From Micromonospora echinospora (GTDB taxonomy: Bacteria > Actinomycetota > Actinomycetes > Mycobacteriales > Micromonosporaceae): a DNA stretch of 64,000 nt. Made by a program: the position numbers and the translations under genes. The notes beneath the pieces were generated by a model, which searched no databases, was not told where the DNA came from, and saw only the letters and a list, made by a program, of their open reading frames with translations. Below, piece after piece: positions 10,101-20,949 of this stretch (positions are counted from its first letter, which is position 1; every line of letters begins with the position of its first letter). The DNA is taken from positions 6,153,001 to 6,217,000 of the forward strand of contig NZ_LT607413.1 of the NCBI RefSeq assembly GCF_900091495.1, in the 5' to 3' direction.

Positions 10101-13100
10101 GCGGGCCGGCGAGCGGAGTGGGTTCAGGGCCTCCACGAGCCGCTCGAACGGCACGTCGGCGTGGTCGAGCCCGGCGAGGACGGTGTCCCGGGCCCGGGTG
10201 ACCGTCTCGCGCAGCGACGGGTTGCCGGACAGGTCGTGCCGCACGACGAGGGTGTTGACGAAGAAGCCGACCAGACCGGCGACCGCCTCGTCGCCGCGCC
10301 CGGCGACCAGCGCGCCGAGGGGGATGTCGGTGCCGGCACCCAGGTTCGCCAGGGTCACCGCGACGGCGGCCTGGGCGAGCATGAACTCGCTGGCCCCCAG
10401 CTCGTGGCCGAGCCCGCGCAACCGGCTCGCGGCGGCCCCGTCCAGCCTGGCGCGGACGACCCCGCCACGGTAGGTCGCCTGCCGTGGCCGGGGCCGGTCG
10501 GTCGGCAGGGTCAGCTCGTCGGGTACGCCGTCGAGAGCCTTCCGCCAGTACCGGATCTGCGTCGCGGCGAGGCTGTCCGGATCGTCGTCGTCGCCGAGCA
10601 GGTCGCGTTGCCACAGCGCGTAGTCCGCGTACTGCACCGGCAGCGGGGACCAGTGCGGCGGCCCGCCGGCGCGGCGGGCCCGGTACGCCGCCGCCAGGTC
10701 GGCGAGCAGGATCTCCGTGGACCACCCGTCACCGGCGATGTGGTGCAGCACGATGGACAGCACGTACCCGGCGGTGCCGTCGAGCCGCCACAGCCGGCAC
10801 CTGATCGGGACGTCGCGCTCGAGGTCAAAGGCGTACGCGGCGGCGCGGGCCAGCTCCGCGTCGAGCCGTTCGGCCGGCAGCGGCTCCGCGACGAGCGCCG
10901 GTCGGCGCTCCTGCGGGGCACCGATCCGCTGGTGCGGGCCCTCGGCGTCGACGGCGACGACGGTCCGCAGGATCTCGTGCCGCTCGACCACGTCGCCGAG
11001 CGCGGCCCGCAGCGCGGTCACGTTCAGGTCGCCGTGGATCCGCAGCGCGAACGGGATGTTGTACGTCGCGGTGGGGCCGTCGAAGCGGTACAGGAACCAC
11101 AGCCGCTGCTGGGCGAAGGACAGCGGCAGCCGGGCCGGACGACGACCGGCCCGGGGGGACGGCCGGACGGCACCGGCGGTGCCGTCCAGCGCCGCTGCCA
11201 GGCCCGCCACGGTGGGATGCGCGAACACGGTACGGACCGCGACCTCCCGGCCCAGTTTCGCGCGGATCAGCGCGACCAGCCGGGTGGCGAGCAGGGAGTG
11301 CCCGCCGAGGGCGAAGAACGAGTCGTCCGCGCCGATGTCGCCCCTGGCGCTGTCGTCCGCGTTCCGCCCGCCGTCGTGGGTTCCGCCGGTACCGAGCACC
11401 TCGGCGAAGAAGGTGGCGACGGTTCGCTCCGTGGGCGTGGTCGGGGGCTGGGACGTACCGGAGCCGCCGAAGTCCGGGGCGGGCAGCGCCCGCCGGTCGA
11501 GCTTGCCGTTGCCGGTGACCGGCAGCGCGTCGAGTACCACGACGGCGGCCGGCACCAGGTGCTCCGGCAGCCGGGCCCGCAGGTACTCCCGCAGCCGGGC
11601 CGGATCCGGCGCGTTCCCGGTGACGTATCCGACCAGATACCTGCCGCCGGGCCGGTCGTCGCGGGCGACGACGGCGCACCGGGTCACGTCGGGGTGGCCG
11701 GCCAGGACGGCGGAGATCTCGCCGGGTTCGATCCGGAAACCCCGGATCTTCACCTGGTCGTCGGCCCGGCCGGCGTACTCCAGTCCGCCGTCCGGACGCC
11801 GCAGAGCCAGGTCGCCGGTGCGGTAGAACCGCTGCCCCGGCGCACCGAACGGATGGGCCACGAACCGGGTCGCCGTCAACGCGGGCCGCCCCAGGTAGCC
11901 GCGGGTGAGCTGGGGCCCACCGACGTAGACCTCGCCCACGGTCCCGTCCGGGACGGGGCGCAGGGCCGGGTCGAGCAGGTGCACGTCCAGACCGGGCAGG
12001 CCCCGCCCGATGACGCTCGCCGGTGCGCGGGCCACCCCCGCGTCCAGGGCGAGGTGGCTGACGTGCACCGTGGTCTCGGTGATGCCGTACATGTTGACCA
12101 GGCGGGGCGTGTCCTCCGGGTGCCGGGCGTACCAGTCGCGCAGCCGGGTGGGCTCCAGCGCCTCGCCGCCGAAGATCACCGTACGGAGCGCCAACGGGGT
12201 GCCGGGGGTCTCGGCGTCCGCCCGGGCCAGCTCGTCGAAGACCGACGGGGTCTGGTTCAGGACGGTGACCCGGTGTTCCGCCAGCAGCGCCAGCAGGCGC
12301 CCCGGCGAACGGGTCGTCTCCCGGGGGACGACCACCAGGCGGCCACCGTGCAGCAGCGGTCCCCACAGTTCCCAGACGGAGAAGTCGAAGGTGTACGAGT
12401 GGAACAGGGTCCACACGTCGTCGGCGGTGAACCCGAACAGCGGCCGGGTGGCGGCGAACAGGGCGACGACGTTGCGGTGGCTGACCACGACTCCCTTCGG
12501 GGTGCCGGTGGACCCCGAGGTGTAGATGACGTAGGCGGGGTGCTCCGGTCGGGTCGGCGAGACCGGCCACGCACCGGTCGGCTCGGTCCCGGGGTCGTCC
12601 TCGCCGCCGGTCAGCACCAGCCGTGGGACGTCCGGCAGTTCCGGCAGGTCGACGGCGGCGGTGACCAGGGCCGCCGGGGCGGCGTCGGCGAGGGTGAACC
12701 GGATCCGCTCGGCGGGGTGGTCTGGGTCGATCGGCACGTACGCCGCGCCGGCCGCGAGCACCCCCAGCACCGCGACGACCAGTTCCGCCGAGCGGGGCAC
12801 GAGCAACGCGACGCGGTCCTCGGGGCCGATGCCGGCGCGACCGAGCCGACGGGCCAGGCGGTCGGCGCGTCGGTGCAGCTCGGCGTAGCTGAGTCGCCGG
12901 TCACCGTCGACCACCGCGACGGCGTGCGGGGTCCGGGCCGCCTGGGCGGCGAACAACTCTGGCAGGGTCGCCGCGCCGGCCGCGTCCGGCTCCGGCCGGA
13001 GCGCCGGCTCGGCGTCGAGGACCCGGCGGCTGGCATGGACCCGGCCGGAGCGGGGCCCGGTGGCCGTACCGGCGGCGACGAGGGCGGCGACCTCCGCCGG

Positions 13101-14450
13101 GGCGAGCGCCTCGACCGCCGCCACCGGGGCGTCCCGGCGGGTCACCAGCGCGGTGAGCACCCGGACCAGCCGGTCGAGGAGGGTACGCGCGGCGGCGGCG
13201 TCGTAGGCGTCGGGCCGGTACTTGAGGGTGAGCGCGATCCCATCTCCGGTCGGGGTGGCCAGCAGCGTCAGCGGGTAGTGCGTGGAGATCGGCCTGGACA
13301 CGGCGGTGCTGCGCAGCCCGGCGCCGTGTAGTGCCGCGTCGATCGCGTCCACGTCGAACGGGAACGACTCGAACACCATCAGCGAGTCGAAGAGTTCCCC
13401 CGTCCCGCCCAGCGCGCGCTGGAGGTCGGCGAGGCCGACGTGCTGGTGGTCCAGCAACGCGGCCTGCTCCGCCTGCACGCGGGTCAGCAGGGCGGTCACC
13501 GGCTCGGCGGGACGGATCCGGACGCGGACCGGGATGGTGTTGATGAACAGCCCGACCATCGACTCGACGCCGGGCAGGTCGGCCGGACGTCCGGACACGG
13601 TGGCGCCGAAGACCACGTCGTCACGGCCGGTGAGGCGGCCGACGAGCAGTCCCCAGCCGACCTGCAGCGCGGTGTTGACGGTGGCCCCCAGCCGCCGGGT
13701 CAGGTTGGTCAGGCCGGCCGCGAGATCGGCCGGGACCACGTCGGTGACCTCGTCGGGAAGGGTGGCGGGGCCGCCCCGGGCCGCCGGCGCAAGCAGCGTC
13801 GGCTCCTCGACGCCGTCGAGCGCGGCCCGCCACGCGGCGAGCGACGCCGCCTGGTCCCGTCCGCGCAGCCAGGCGAGGTAGTCACGGTACGGGCGTACCG
13901 GCGGCAGCGCGGCGGCCAGCGCGGCGGCGTCGCGCGGACCGCCGGGGTGCGCGGCGGCGTACAGGGCGAACAGGTCGCGCATGAGCAGGGGGGTGGACCA
14001 GCCGTCGCTGACGATGTGGTGGTTGGTGAGCACGAGCCGGTGCCGCCATGGACCGAACCGGATCAGCAGGCCCCGGACGAGCGGCGGCGTCTCCAGGTCG
14101 AAGCGGGTCCGGCGGTCCACGTCGACGAGGTGCCGGGCGTGTTCCTCGGCGTCGGCGCGGGCGGTCACGTCGACCAGCGTCCACGGCACCCGTACGTGGC
14201 GCAGCACGACGTGGACCGGTTCGGCGAGGTCGCGGGAGACGGCGGTGCGCAGCACGGCGTGCCGGGCGGCGAGGGCGTTGACGGCCGCCCGCAGTCGGTC
14301 CGGGTCGAGTTCCCCGGCCAGGTCGACGACGAGTTGGGCGAGGTAGACGTCCGGGGTGTCCGGGTCGTCCTCGTCCAGGGTGGCGTGGAACAGCAGTCCC
14401 TGCTGCAACGGTGACAGCGGCAGGACGTCCTCGATGGCCGATCCGGTCAT
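7152..14450 (-). CDS. Bimodular NRPS, C-A(Thr)-PCP-C-A(hOrn)-PCP-TE
   Basis: A 2432-residue peptide synthetase; ATG at 14450 overlaps the preceding NRPS stop (ATGA), and the open frame upstream of it is a shadow. Order: condensation (HHIVSDGW near 147), adenylation ([11 protein letters not shown] near 645), carrier (GGHSLL, Ser near 1051), condensation (HHIAGDGWS near 1240), adenylation ([11 protein letters not shown] near 1729), carrier (GGYSLL near 2118), thioesterase (GWSLGG near 2257). Reading pocket residues against GrsA gives DFWNIGMVHK for the first A domain, the standard threonine code, and DINYWGGIGK for the second, the code reported for N5-(formyl)hydroxyornithine. As the only TE-bearing protein it is the terminal assembly-line enzyme, releasing the siderophore by hydrolysis or cyclization. 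Confidence 0.95.
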   Translation of the reverse strand: MTGSAIEDVLPLSPLQQGLLFHATLDEDDPDTPDVYLAQLVVDLAGELDPDRLRAAVNALAARHAVLRTAVSRDLAEPVHVVLRHVRVPWTLVDVTARADAEEHARHLVDVDRRTRFDLETPPLVRGLLIRFGPWRHRLVLTNHHIVSDGWSTPLLMRDLFALYAAAHPGGPRDAAALAAALPPVRPYRDYLAWLRGRDQAASLAAWRAALDGVEEPTLLAPAARGGPATLPDEVTDVVPADLAAGLTNLTRRLGATVNTALQVGWGLLVGRLTGRDDVVFGATVSGRPADLPGVESMVGLFINTIPVRVRIRPAEPVTALLTRVQAEQAALLDHQHVGLADLQRALGGTGELFDSLMVFESFPFDVDAIDAALHGAGLRSTAVSRPISTHYPLTLLATPTGDGIALTLKYRPDAYDAAAARTLLDRLVRVLTALVTRRDAPVAAVEALAPAEVAALVAAGTATGPRSGRVHASRRVLDAEPALRPEPDAAGAATLPELFAAQAARTPHAVAVVDGDRRLSYAELHRRADRLARRLGRAGIGPEDRVALLVPRSAELVVAVLGVLAAGAAYVPIDPDHPAERIRFTLADAAPAALVTAAVDLPELPDVPRLVLTGGEDDPGTEPTGAWPVSPTRPEHPAYVIYTSGSTGTPKGVVVSHRNVVALFAATRPLFGFTADDVWTLFHSYTFDFSVWELWGPLLHGGRLVVVPRETTRSPGRLLALLAEHRVTVLNQTPSVFDELARADAETPGTPLALRTVIFGGEALEPTRLRDWYARHPEDTPRLVNMYGITETTVHVSHLALDAGVARAPASVIGRGLPGLDVHLLDPALRPVPDGTVGEVYVGGPQLTRGYLGRPALTATRFVAHPFGAPGQRFYRTGDLALRRPDGGLEYAGRADDQVKIRGFRIEPGEISAVLAGHPDVTRCAVVARDDRPGGRYLVGYVTGNAPDPARLREYLRARLPEHLVPAAVVVLDALPVTGNGKLDRRALPAPDFGGSGTSQPPTTPTERTVATFFAEVLGTGGTHDGGRNADDSARGDIGADDSFFALGGHSLLATRLVALIRAKLGREVAVRTVFAHPTVAGLAAALDGTAGAVRPSPRAGRRPARLPLSFAQQRLWFLYRFDGPTATYNIPFALRIHGDLNVTALRAALGDVVERHEILRTVVAVDAEGPHQRIGAPQERRPALVAEPLPAERLDAELARAAAYAFDLERDVPIRCRLWRLDGTAGYVLSIVLHHIAGDGWSTEILLADLAAAYRARRAGGPPHWSPLPVQYADYALWQRDLLGDDDDPDSLAATQIRYWRKALDGVPDELTLPTDRPRPRQATYRGGVVRARLDGAAASRLRGLGHELGASEFMLAQAAVAVTLANLGAGTDIPLGALVAGRGDEAVAGLVGFFVNTLVVRHDLSGNPSLRETVTRARDTVLAGLDHADVPFERLVEALNPLRSPARHPLFQAIVTHQDAPAGTELAGLDTELLVGDLGVAKFDLSFRFGGMSGEPGLDVEVGYRTDLFDAGTVESMLGTLRRVLDTLVAAPDTRLADLDLLTVEQRRLLDSFNDTAVAVPDDTLPELFAVQVARTPGAVAVAGAGARLTYAELDARAEALGRVLAARGIGPEQIVGVHLDRSAELIVALLAILRRGAAFVPVEPAWPAARIARICADSGTRLVLTTAPGRAALPPMPDVDVLPVDSARPVDPVGPGGAGVPAGAVAGAGGPPSLTGDNLAYVIHTSGTTGTPKGAMILHRPICARLRWQAGMLGFGPGDAALFKAPLGFDISINEIFLPLVTGARVVIAEPGAERDAARLLELIREHRVTFTYLVSSVLDVLLGLPGIKAVSGTLKHVWCGGEALTPELFARFRQTLGATMYHGYGPAEATIGVSHLLYQPGTERASVSIGRPNPNTRIHVLDELLRRVPVGVQGELYVGGLPLGRGYVDAPGQTAARFVADPFGPPGARLYRTGDLGYWNPDGTLEFCGRADHQVKIRGMRVEPQEVEAVLAEHPAVRQAVVLTTRSRTGVPALVGYGATGEAGITGEELRDWLRGRLPDHMVPAAVVCLPRFPLLPSGKIDRPALPAVELRGSAPYREPTSRTEEVVGALFAEILGRDRVGVDDSFFELGGYSLLATRLVTRIRAEFGVELALRTVFDVPTVAGLADVIDTGDVAALPAGSGALGAFAPLLPIRRTGSEPTLFCVHPRLGLAWMYTGLLPHLDRDRPVYGLQATTIPPDQREAPDIRQLAHRYAERIVAHQPQGPYLLLGWSLGGRIAQLVGCLLESWGHRVPLLVLLDAHAEVGRPAAGPDPEPDRSTLYHRWLERAGYDVRGLDPATVTPATVRRHAAEHGGVFGGLDEADIHEIVDSLLAVTRLDRRAEPQVFGGDVLFFSADAGTGGAVEQWRPYLTGRVHEHPVDFAHDDLMAPRSLAQIGPVVAEYLGRL

Positions 14451-17400
14451 GCCTGGGTCCACTTCGCTTCGAGGGCGTCGAGCTGGCTCTGGTCCAGCGA
14501 CACCAGGGGCAGGTCGGACGGGGTGTGGCCGCCGGCGCCGGGGGTGGCGGCGTGCGCGGCCAGGGCGGCGACCGCGTCGCCGAACCGGCGGGCGAGGTCG
14601 CGGACCTCCGGTTCGGTGAGGATCCTGCTGGCGTACATCCAGTGGGCGGTCAGCCGTGGCCCCGCCGGGGTGGCTTCGGTGACCGCGTTGACCACCAGCG
14701 CCGTGGGTACCGGCATGTCCGGGTCGTAGGCGGCGCTGACCCCGCCCGGGGCGATCGGCCATTCGCCGGCGGTGTCCAGCCGTCCGAGGTAGTTGAAGCC
14801 GAGCCGGGGAGCGGGCAGGCGAGCCAACTGACCGGCGGAGTCCGGGTCGAGGTGGCGGAGCATGCCGTACCCGATGCCGTGGTCGGGCAGCGACCGCAGG
14901 TGCTCCTTGACCCTCTTGAGCGCCGTGCCGGCGGCCGGTCCGCCGGCCAGCGCGTCGGTCAGGTCGATCCCGGACAGGTCGAGCCGCACCGGGTACTGGC
15001 TGGTGAACCAGCCGACGGTGCGGGACAGGTCGGCACCGGGGACGGCGGCCTCCTCGCGGCCGTGCCCCTCCACCAGCACCAGGGTGGCGGCGGCCGGGTC
15101 GTCGCCCCGGTGGCGACGCCAGGCCGCGACCGCCAGCGCGAGCGCGGTGAGCAGCACGTCGTCCGGGCCGGCGAAGAAGACCTGCGGCACGGTGGTCAGG
15201 GCGGCGGCGGTGCTGGCCGGGTCCAGGTCGACGGTGACCGTCCGGACGGTGGCCCAGGTGTCCCGGACCGGGTCGGGGCCGTCGGTGCCGAAGAGCGGGT
15301 CGGCGCCGTCGAGGATGCTCCGCCACCGTGGCAGCTCGCCGGCCCGGCCGGCGGCCTGGCGGGTGAGTTCGCGCGACCAGCGGCGCAGGGAGGTGCCGGT
15401 GGCGGGCAGGGCCGGCGGCCCGTCGGCGGCGGCCCGCCACGCCGTGGCGAGGTCCTCGGCGAGGATCCGCAGGGACACTCCGTCGACCACGAGATGGTGG
15501 ACGACGAGCAGGAGCCGGCCGGATCGGCCGGGCCCGGCGTCGAACCAGACGACCTGCACGAGTGGACCGGCCCCGGCGTCCAGACGGGCGGTCGCCGTGG
15601 CGAGTTCCCGGTCGAGCTGGGCGGGGTCCGCGCCGCTGGCCGCGGTGGGGACCCGGTGCACCAGCGGTTCGGCGCGAACCGTACCGGCGGGGCGGACCCA
15701 CAGTTGGGGGCGCGCCCCGGCGCGGTCCAGGTGGGCGCGGAGCGCGTCGTGCGTGTCGAGCAGCGCCTGCACCGCGCGGACCAGCCGTTGGTGTTCCAGG
15801 GCCGGGACGTCGAGCAGCAGCGACATCCGGTGTCCGTTGCCGAGCCGGCCGCGTTCGGTGAACGCCCGCAGGATCGGCGTCGGCTCGACCGGGCCGGTCC
15901 GGTCCTCCCGGACGTCCTCGGGTACCGCCGCCGTCGCGGGTCGCGCGGCGCGTACGGCGGCGGCGAGCGCCTCGACGGTGAGCCGTTCGAAGACGTCCCG
16001 GGGGGAGATGGTCAGCCCCGCCCGACGGGCCCGGCTGACGAGCTGGATCGCGACGATGCTGTCCCCGCCGTGTTCGAAGAACGAGTCGGTGACGCTGATC
16101 CCGTCGCTGCCCAGGACCTGGGTGAACAGGTCCAGCAGGGTCCGCTCGATCGCGTCGGACGGCTCCCGGGCCGGTGTCGACGCGGTGGAGGCGAACGTCG
16201 GTGCCGGCAGGGCCCGCCGGTCGACCTTGCCGGACGGGGACAGCGGCAGCCGGTCGACCAGGACGACGGCGGCGGGGACCATCTGGTCGGGCAGCCGCTC
16301 GGCCAGGTGGGCGCGCAGCGTCGCGCCGTCGAGGTCCGGGCCGGTGCCGGGTGTCGCCGGTGGCCGGTCCGCTCCGGTGGCGGGGACGACGTACGCGGCC
16401 AGGTAGGCGCCGCCCGGCCCGTCGGTGCGGGCGACGACGGCGGCCTGGGCGACGCCCGGGTGGGCGGTCAGCACGGACTCGATCTCGCCTGGCTCGATCC
16501 GGAACCCGCGGATCTTCACCTGCTCGTCGACCCGCCCCACGAACTCCAGACTGCCGTCGGGGCGACGCCGTACCCGGTCGCCGGTGCGGTAGAGCCGCTG
16601 CCCGGCGACGCCGTACGGGTCGGCGACGAAGCGGCTGGCGGTGAGCGCCGGCCGGTCGAGGTAGCCACGGGCGAGCTGCGCCCCGCCGACGTACAGTTCC
16701 CCGGTCACCCCGACCGGGACCGGCCGCAGGGCCGGGTCGAGGACGTGGCAGGTGGTGTTGGTGACCGGCCCGCCGATCGGCACCGGACCGGGCGGGACGG
16801 TGCCGTCGGTCGCGCCCGCGACGTCGTACAGGGTGCACCCGACGGTCGCCTCGGTCGGTCCGTACTCGTTGATCACGTCGATGGTGCCGAGGGCCGGCGG
16901 CCGCCACCGTCCCAGGGCCGCGCCGCGCAGCGCCTCGCCGGCGATCACCAGCGTGCGGTGCCCGTCATCGGCGAACCGCACGGAGGGCAGCAGCGGCAGG
17001 TGGCTCGGAGTGATCTTGAGGAAGGTGGCCGGGCCGACGGCGGTGGTGATCGCGTCCGGGCCCTCCGCGCACAGTTCCAGCACCCCGCCGCAGAGCAGCG
17101 GCGCGTACATCGGGGTGACCGAGAAGTCGAACGACATCGACGAGTGCAGGAGGGTACGGCCGCTCAGGCCGGTGAACCGGCGCAGCGCCCAGTGCAGGTG
17201 GTTGCTCAGCGCGCGGTGGGAGATCACCACTCCCTTCGGCCGCCCGGTGGAGCCCGAGGTGTAGATGACGTACGCCGGGTTGTCCGGGCGCAACGGCGCG
17301 GTCCGGTCGGCATCGGTGAGGCCGGTGCCGGGCAGGGCGGCGAGCCGGACCGCCGTCTCCGGGGCGTCCAGCAGCAGTCGGTCCGGTCCGCCGGGTGGCA

Positions 17401-19282
17401 GGTCGCCGGCCACCGTGGACGTGGTGAGCAGCAGCCGGGGTCGGGGGTCGGTGAGCATCAGCCGTACCCGGTCGGCGGGGTACGCCGGGTCGACCGGGAC
17501 GTACGCCGCGCCGGCCTTGAGCACCCCGAGGGCGGCCACCATCATCGCGGGCGAGCGGGGCACCGCCAGCGCCACGGTGTCCTCCGGGCCGATGCCCGAG
17601 CCGGCCAGGTGCCGGGCGAGCCGGTTGGCCCGCTCGTCGAGCTGGGCGTAGCTCAGCTCGCGCGCCCCGGACGGGTCTCCCGACGTCTCGGCGAAGGCCG
17701 CCCCGGGTCCGCCGGCCGTCGCGGTGACGACGGCGAGGGCCTGCGGGGTCCGGGCGACCTGGGCGGCGAACAGCTCGGGCAGCAGGCGTCCGTCGACCTC
17801 GACGGCGGTGTCGTTCCAGGTGCCCAGGAGGCGGGCGCGCTCGTCGGGGTCGAGCAGGTCCAGGTCGCCGACGGGGGTGTCCGGCCGGGCCAGCGCGGCG
17901 TCGAGCAGCCGGTCCAGATGGTCCAGCAGGTGCCGTACCTGTGCGTCGGCCGCCGGGCCGGCCGGGAAGTTGGCCTCGACGGTGAGGTCGTCCGCGTCGG
18001 TCTCGACGGCCAGGGTCAGGTCGAAGCGGGCGTCCGGGCCGGGTACGTGGCGACGGCTGGCAGCCAGCCCGGCGGCGCGGAACGGCTCCAGCACCGGCGA
18101 GCGCAGCGACAGGACCACGTTGAACAGGGGCGCGTCGCCACGGTTGCGCTGCGGGTCGACAGCTCTGGCGATGTCGTCGAGTTCGACGTGCTGGTGGGCG
18201 TACGCCTGGACGCAGGTGGTCCGGGCGCGGGCGAGCAGCGTACGGAAGTCGTCGGTGGGCTCGACCTCGGCGCGCAGTGGGACGGTGTTGCCCAGGTACC
18301 CGATGATCTCGTCGGCGCCGGTGAAGTCCCGGTTGACGACCGGCGCGCCGACGAGCAGTTCGCGGGCGCCGGTGTACCGGTGCAGCAGGGCCGACACGGC
18401 GGCGAACAGAACCATGAAGGTGGAGGAGTTCTCGCGGCGGGCGAACTCGCGTACCCGCCGGCCGGTGCCCGGACGCATCGACTGTGACCGTTCCCAGCCC
18501 GGACCGCCCGCGCCGCCCGCAAGTCCCGGCAGGTCCAGCGGGTCGGGCAGCGGGTCGAGCTGGTGCCGCCAGTAGGTCGTCGCCTCGCCGTCGGCGTCGA
18601 CGCCGGTCGTGGCGACGTCGGCGTACTGCCGGGCGGCGCGTTCCCGGTCCACCGGCTCGCCCCGGGCCAGCCGGGCGTAGTGGCCCATCAGTTCGGTGAA
18701 GAACACCACTGAGGTGCCGTCGTCCCACGCGACGTGGTGCGCGACGACCACCAGCGTGTACGTGGTGGGGCCGGTGCGGATCAGCCGTACCCGCAGCGGT
18801 GGGTCGACCGACAGGTCGAAGGGTCGGCCGGCGACCGCGCGGGCCAGCTCGTCCACCCGGGCGGCGCGCGCCTCGTCGTCGAGGTCACCGACGTCGAACC
18901 GGTCGACGGGGGCGGGCAGGTCCGGGTGCACGACCTGGACGACCGGTCCGGTGTCGGTGTCGCCGTCGGCCAGGCGGTAGGTGGTGCGGAGGATGTCGTG
19001 CCGGGCGACCACGGTGTGCACCGCCCGGGCGAAGAGGTCCGGGTCGAGGTCGCCGGTGAGGTCCAGGGCGATGGTGACGTTGTAGCCGACGGTGCCCGGG
19101 GCGAGTTGCTGGATCGACCACATCCGCCGCTGCCCCGGCGAGAGCGCGCCGGGCGCGGGCGGGCCGCTGGGGCCCACGGTGGCGGTGCCCTCCGCGGCCG
19201 GCGCGGCCAGCAGGCTCTCCTCGGCCAGGCGGCGGCGCAGCAGTTCCCGGCGGCGCGCGGTGGAACTGGGTGTCCGGTCCAT
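14447..19282 (-). CDS. Single-module NRPS with epimerase, C-A(Asn/Asp-like)-PCP-E
   Basis: A 1611-residue synthetase. ATG at 19282 starts a non-homologous tail ([19 protein letters not shown]) leading into the condensation domain [13 protein letters not shown]; sequence upstream in this frame is a shadow of the ligase. Order: C (HHVAWDDG near 186), A ([11 protein letters not shown] near 674), carrier (GGDSIVA, Ser near 1076), and a C-terminal epimerization domain (HHLVVDGVS near 1264, LGFNYLGR later). The pocket reads D-F-T-K-V-A-E-V-G-K, closest to the Asn (DLTKLGEVGK) and Asp families but not an exact match. It should add a D-configured Asx residue, which the cluster's SyrP-like dioxygenase may hydroxylate. 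It is coupled to the next NRPS by a 4-base overlap. Confidence 0.93.
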   Translation of the reverse strand: MDRTPSSTARRRELLRRRLAEESLLAAPAAEGTATVGPSGPPAPGALSPGQRRMWSIQQLAPGTVGYNVTIALDLTGDLDPDLFARAVHTVVARHDILRTTYRLADGDTDTGPVVQVVHPDLPAPVDRFDVGDLDDEARAARVDELARAVAGRPFDLSVDPPLRVRLIRTGPTTYTLVVVAHHVAWDDGTSVVFFTELMGHYARLARGEPVDRERAARQYADVATTGVDADGEATTYWRHQLDPLPDPLDLPGLAGGAGGPGWERSQSMRPGTGRRVREFARRENSSTFMVLFAAVSALLHRYTGARELLVGAPVVNRDFTGADEIIGYLGNTVPLRAEVEPTDDFRTLLARARTTCVQAYAHQHVELDDIARAVDPQRNRGDAPLFNVVLSLRSPVLEPFRAAGLAASRRHVPGPDARFDLTLAVETDADDLTVEANFPAGPAADAQVRHLLDHLDRLLDAALARPDTPVGDLDLLDPDERARLLGTWNDTAVEVDGRLLPELFAAQVARTPQALAVVTATAGGPGAAFAETSGDPSGARELSYAQLDERANRLARHLAGSGIGPEDTVALAVPRSPAMMVAALGVLKAGAAYVPVDPAYPADRVRLMLTDPRPRLLLTTSTVAGDLPPGGPDRLLLDAPETAVRLAALPGTGLTDADRTAPLRPDNPAYVIYTSGSTGRPKGVVISHRALSNHLHWALRRFTGLSGRTLLHSSMSFDFSVTPMYAPLLCGGVLELCAEGPDAITTAVGPATFLKITPSHLPLLPSVRFADDGHRTLVIAGEALRGAALGRWRPPALGTIDVINEYGPTEATVGCTLYDVAGATDGTVPPGPVPIGGPVTNTTCHVLDPALRPVPVGVTGELYVGGAQLARGYLDRPALTASRFVADPYGVAGQRLYRTGDRVRRRPDGSLEFVGRVDEQVKIRGFRIEPGEIESVLTAHPGVAQAAVVARTDGPGGAYLAAYVVPATGADRPPATPGTGPDLDGATLRAHLAERLPDQMVPAAVVLVDRLPLSPSGKVDRRALPAPTFASTASTPAREPSDAIERTLLDLFTQVLGSDGISVTDSFFEHGGDSIVAIQLVSRARRAGLTISPRDVFERLTVEALAAAVRAARPATAAVPEDVREDRTGPVEPTPILRAFTERGRLGNGHRMSLLLDVPALEHQRLVRAVQALLDTHDALRAHLDRAGARPQLWVRPAGTVRAEPLVHRVPTAASGADPAQLDRELATATARLDAGAGPLVQVVWFDAGPGRSGRLLLVVHHLVVDGVSLRILAEDLATAWRAAADGPPALPATGTSLRRWSRELTRQAAGRAGELPRWRSILDGADPLFGTDGPDPVRDTWATVRTVTVDLDPASTAAALTTVPQVFFAGPDDVLLTALALAVAAWRRHRGDDPAAATLVLVEGHGREEAAVPGADLSRTVGWFTSQYPVRLDLSGIDLTDALAGGPAAGTALKRVKEHLRSLPDHGIGYGMLRHLDPDSAGQLARLPAPRLGFNYLGRLDTAGEWPIAPGGVSAAYDPDMPVPTALVVNAVTEATPAGPRLTAHWMYASRILTEPEVRDLARRFGDAVAALAAHAATPGAGGHTPSDLPLVSLDQSQLDALEAKWTQA

Positions 19283-19284
19283 GC

Positions 19285-20949
19285 TCACTGGTGGCCTTCC
19301 GTCTCGGCGGCGGTGAGGAGGGCGGCCAGCTCCCGCTTGTCGATCTTCCCGACGCCGGTCACCGGGAGGGTGTCGCGGACGACGAGCCGGTCCGGGCACA
19401 TGAAGCGGGCGAGCCCTCGCCCGGCCAGGAAGCTCCGCAGCTCCTTCAGCTTCGGGGCGGATGCGCCGTCGGGACTGAGCGTGACCACGGCGCACACCGC
19501 CTCGCCGAGCGTCTCGTCGGGCAGTCCGAGCACCGCGACCTGCGCCAGGGCGCGATGGGCGAGCAGATGCTCCTCCAGCGTCGCCGCCGACACGTTCTCC
19601 CCGCCGCGGTTGATCACGTCCTTCACCCGTCCCTCGACCACGAGGTGGCCGGTGGGCAGTTGGCGGACCAGGTCGCCGGTCCGGTAGAAGCCGTCGGCGG
19701 TGAAGGCCGTCCGGTTGTACGTCGCCGCCCGGTAGTAGCCGCGCATGGTGTACGGGCCCCGGGTCCACAGTTCCCCGACCGCGCCGGGCGGCACTGGCGC
19801 GCCGGTGCCGTCGACCACCCGTACCTCGTCGTCGGGGCACAACGGCCGGCCCTGGGTGCCGACGACGAGGTCGTCCGGGTCGTCCAGGCGGGTGTAGTTG
19901 AGCAGCCCCTCGGCCATCCCGTACACCTGCTGCAACCCGCAGCCGAGGACCGGGCCGACCCGGCGGGCGAGCTGGGCGTCGAGTTTCGCGCCGCCGACCT
20001 GGAGCAGACGCAGGCTGGACCGGTCGCGGGTGTCCCAGTCCGCCGCGTCGACCCACATCCGCGCCATCGGCGGCACGAGCGCGGTGACCGTCACCCGTTC
20101 CTGCTCGACGAGCCCGAACCCGACGTCGGGGCTCGGGGTCGGGGCGAGCACGACGGTGGCACCGACGCCGAGCGCGCCGAGCAGACCCGGGCAGGCCAGC
20201 GGGAAGTTGTGGGCGACGGGCAGGCAGGCGAGGTAGACGTCGTCGGCGCTGAGCCTGCACAGCTCCGCGCTGGCCCGGGCGTTGTAGGCGTAGTCGCGGT
20301 GGGTGCGCGGGATCAGTTTGGGTTTCCCGGTCGTTCCGCCGGAGATCAGCAGCAGCGCGACCGCGCCGGGGTCGACGTCGGGCAGCGGCCCGGGTGGGCC
20401 GGCCGGCAGGTCGGCGAGCGCGGTGTGGGGACCAGGGTCACCGGCGACCAGCACGTGCCGCAGGGTCGGCGCGGCGGCGGCGACCTCGGCGGCCAGCGGC
20501 CGGTAGTCGAACCCCTCGTGGTGGTCGGGAACGACGTAGGCGACCGCCTCGGACAGCGCCACGAAGTGGGCGATCTCGGCGCGGCGGTGTGCGGGCAGGG
20601 CCAGCACCGGCACCGCCGCGCAGCGCAGCAGCGCGAACAGCACCACCACGAACTCGAGGGTGTTCGGCAGGTGCACCACGACCCGGTCGGCGGCCGCGAT
20701 GCCCAGCGCCCGCAGTCCGGCGGCGGTCGTGTCCACCCGCCGGTCGAGTTCGGCGTAGCTCAGCCGCTGCGGCGCGCCGACCGGCCCGGCCACCACCGCC
20801 GTCGAGTCGCCGGAGCGTGCCGCCCAGCTCCGCAGGAGCTGCCCCAGCGTCTCGTCGCGCCAGTAGCCGGCGGCGCGGTAGCGGTCCACGAACTCGTCGG
20901 GGTAGGCCGTGACGCCGTCGAGCGCCGGCACGGGCGGGGACGCGCTCAT
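19285..20949 (-). CDS. Aryl-acid AMP ligase, probably salicyl-AMP ligase (EntE/DhbE/MbtA family)
   Basis: A 554-residue stand-alone adenylation enzyme that activates an aryl acid and loads it on an aryl carrier domain. It shows the family start PEEF-like [15 protein letters not shown], the AMP motif [21 protein letters not shown] near residue 203, [16 protein letters not shown], and a C-terminal [17 protein letters not shown] with the catalytic lysine in GKIDKRE. The family handles 2,3-dihydroxybenzoate or salicylate. Salicylate is preferred because a salicylate synthase lies in the same operon and no dihydroxybenzoate genes (entA/entB-like) are visible. Its ATG overlaps the upstream NRPS stop (ATGA), and the next NRPS begins 2 bases after its own stop. 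Confidence 0.94.
   Translation of the reverse strand: MSASPPVPALDGVTAYPDEFVDRYRAAGYWRDETLGQLLRSWAARSGDSTAVVAGPVGAPQRLSYAELDRRVDTTAAGLRALGIAAADRVVVHLPNTLEFVVVLFALLRCAAVPVLALPAHRRAEIAHFVALSEAVAYVVPDHHEGFDYRPLAAEVAAAAPTLRHVLVAGDPGPHTALADLPAGPPGPLPDVDPGAVALLLISGGTTGKPKLIPRTHRDYAYNARASAELCRLSADDVYLACLPVAHNFPLACPGLLGALGVGATVVLAPTPSPDVGFGLVEQERVTVTALVPPMARMWVDAADWDTRDRSSLRLLQVGGAKLDAQLARRVGPVLGCGLQQVYGMAEGLLNYTRLDDPDDLVVGTQGRPLCPDDEVRVVDGTGAPVPPGAVGELWTRGPYTMRGYYRAATYNRTAFTADGFYRTGDLVRQLPTGHLVVEGRVKDVINRGGENVSAATLEEHLLAHRALAQVAVLGLPDETLGEAVCAVVTLSPDGASAPKLKELRSFLAGRGLARFMCPDRLVVRDTLPVTGVGKIDKRELAALLTAAETEGHQ

Noticed and set aside
7224..13331. A 2035-codon open frame on the plus strand opposite the last NRPS
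   Set aside because: It is an antisense shadow caused by high GC; its composition is Gly/Arg/Val/Gln-rich with no motifs, while the minus strand reads a perfect NRPS. The same applies to 14411-18487 and 19270-21015.
14451..16907. Extension of the last NRPS frame upstream of 14450 to 16907
   Set aside because: That part is Arg/Pro-rich shadow of the preceding NRPS; the condensation domain begins at [14 protein letters not shown] from the ATG at 14450.
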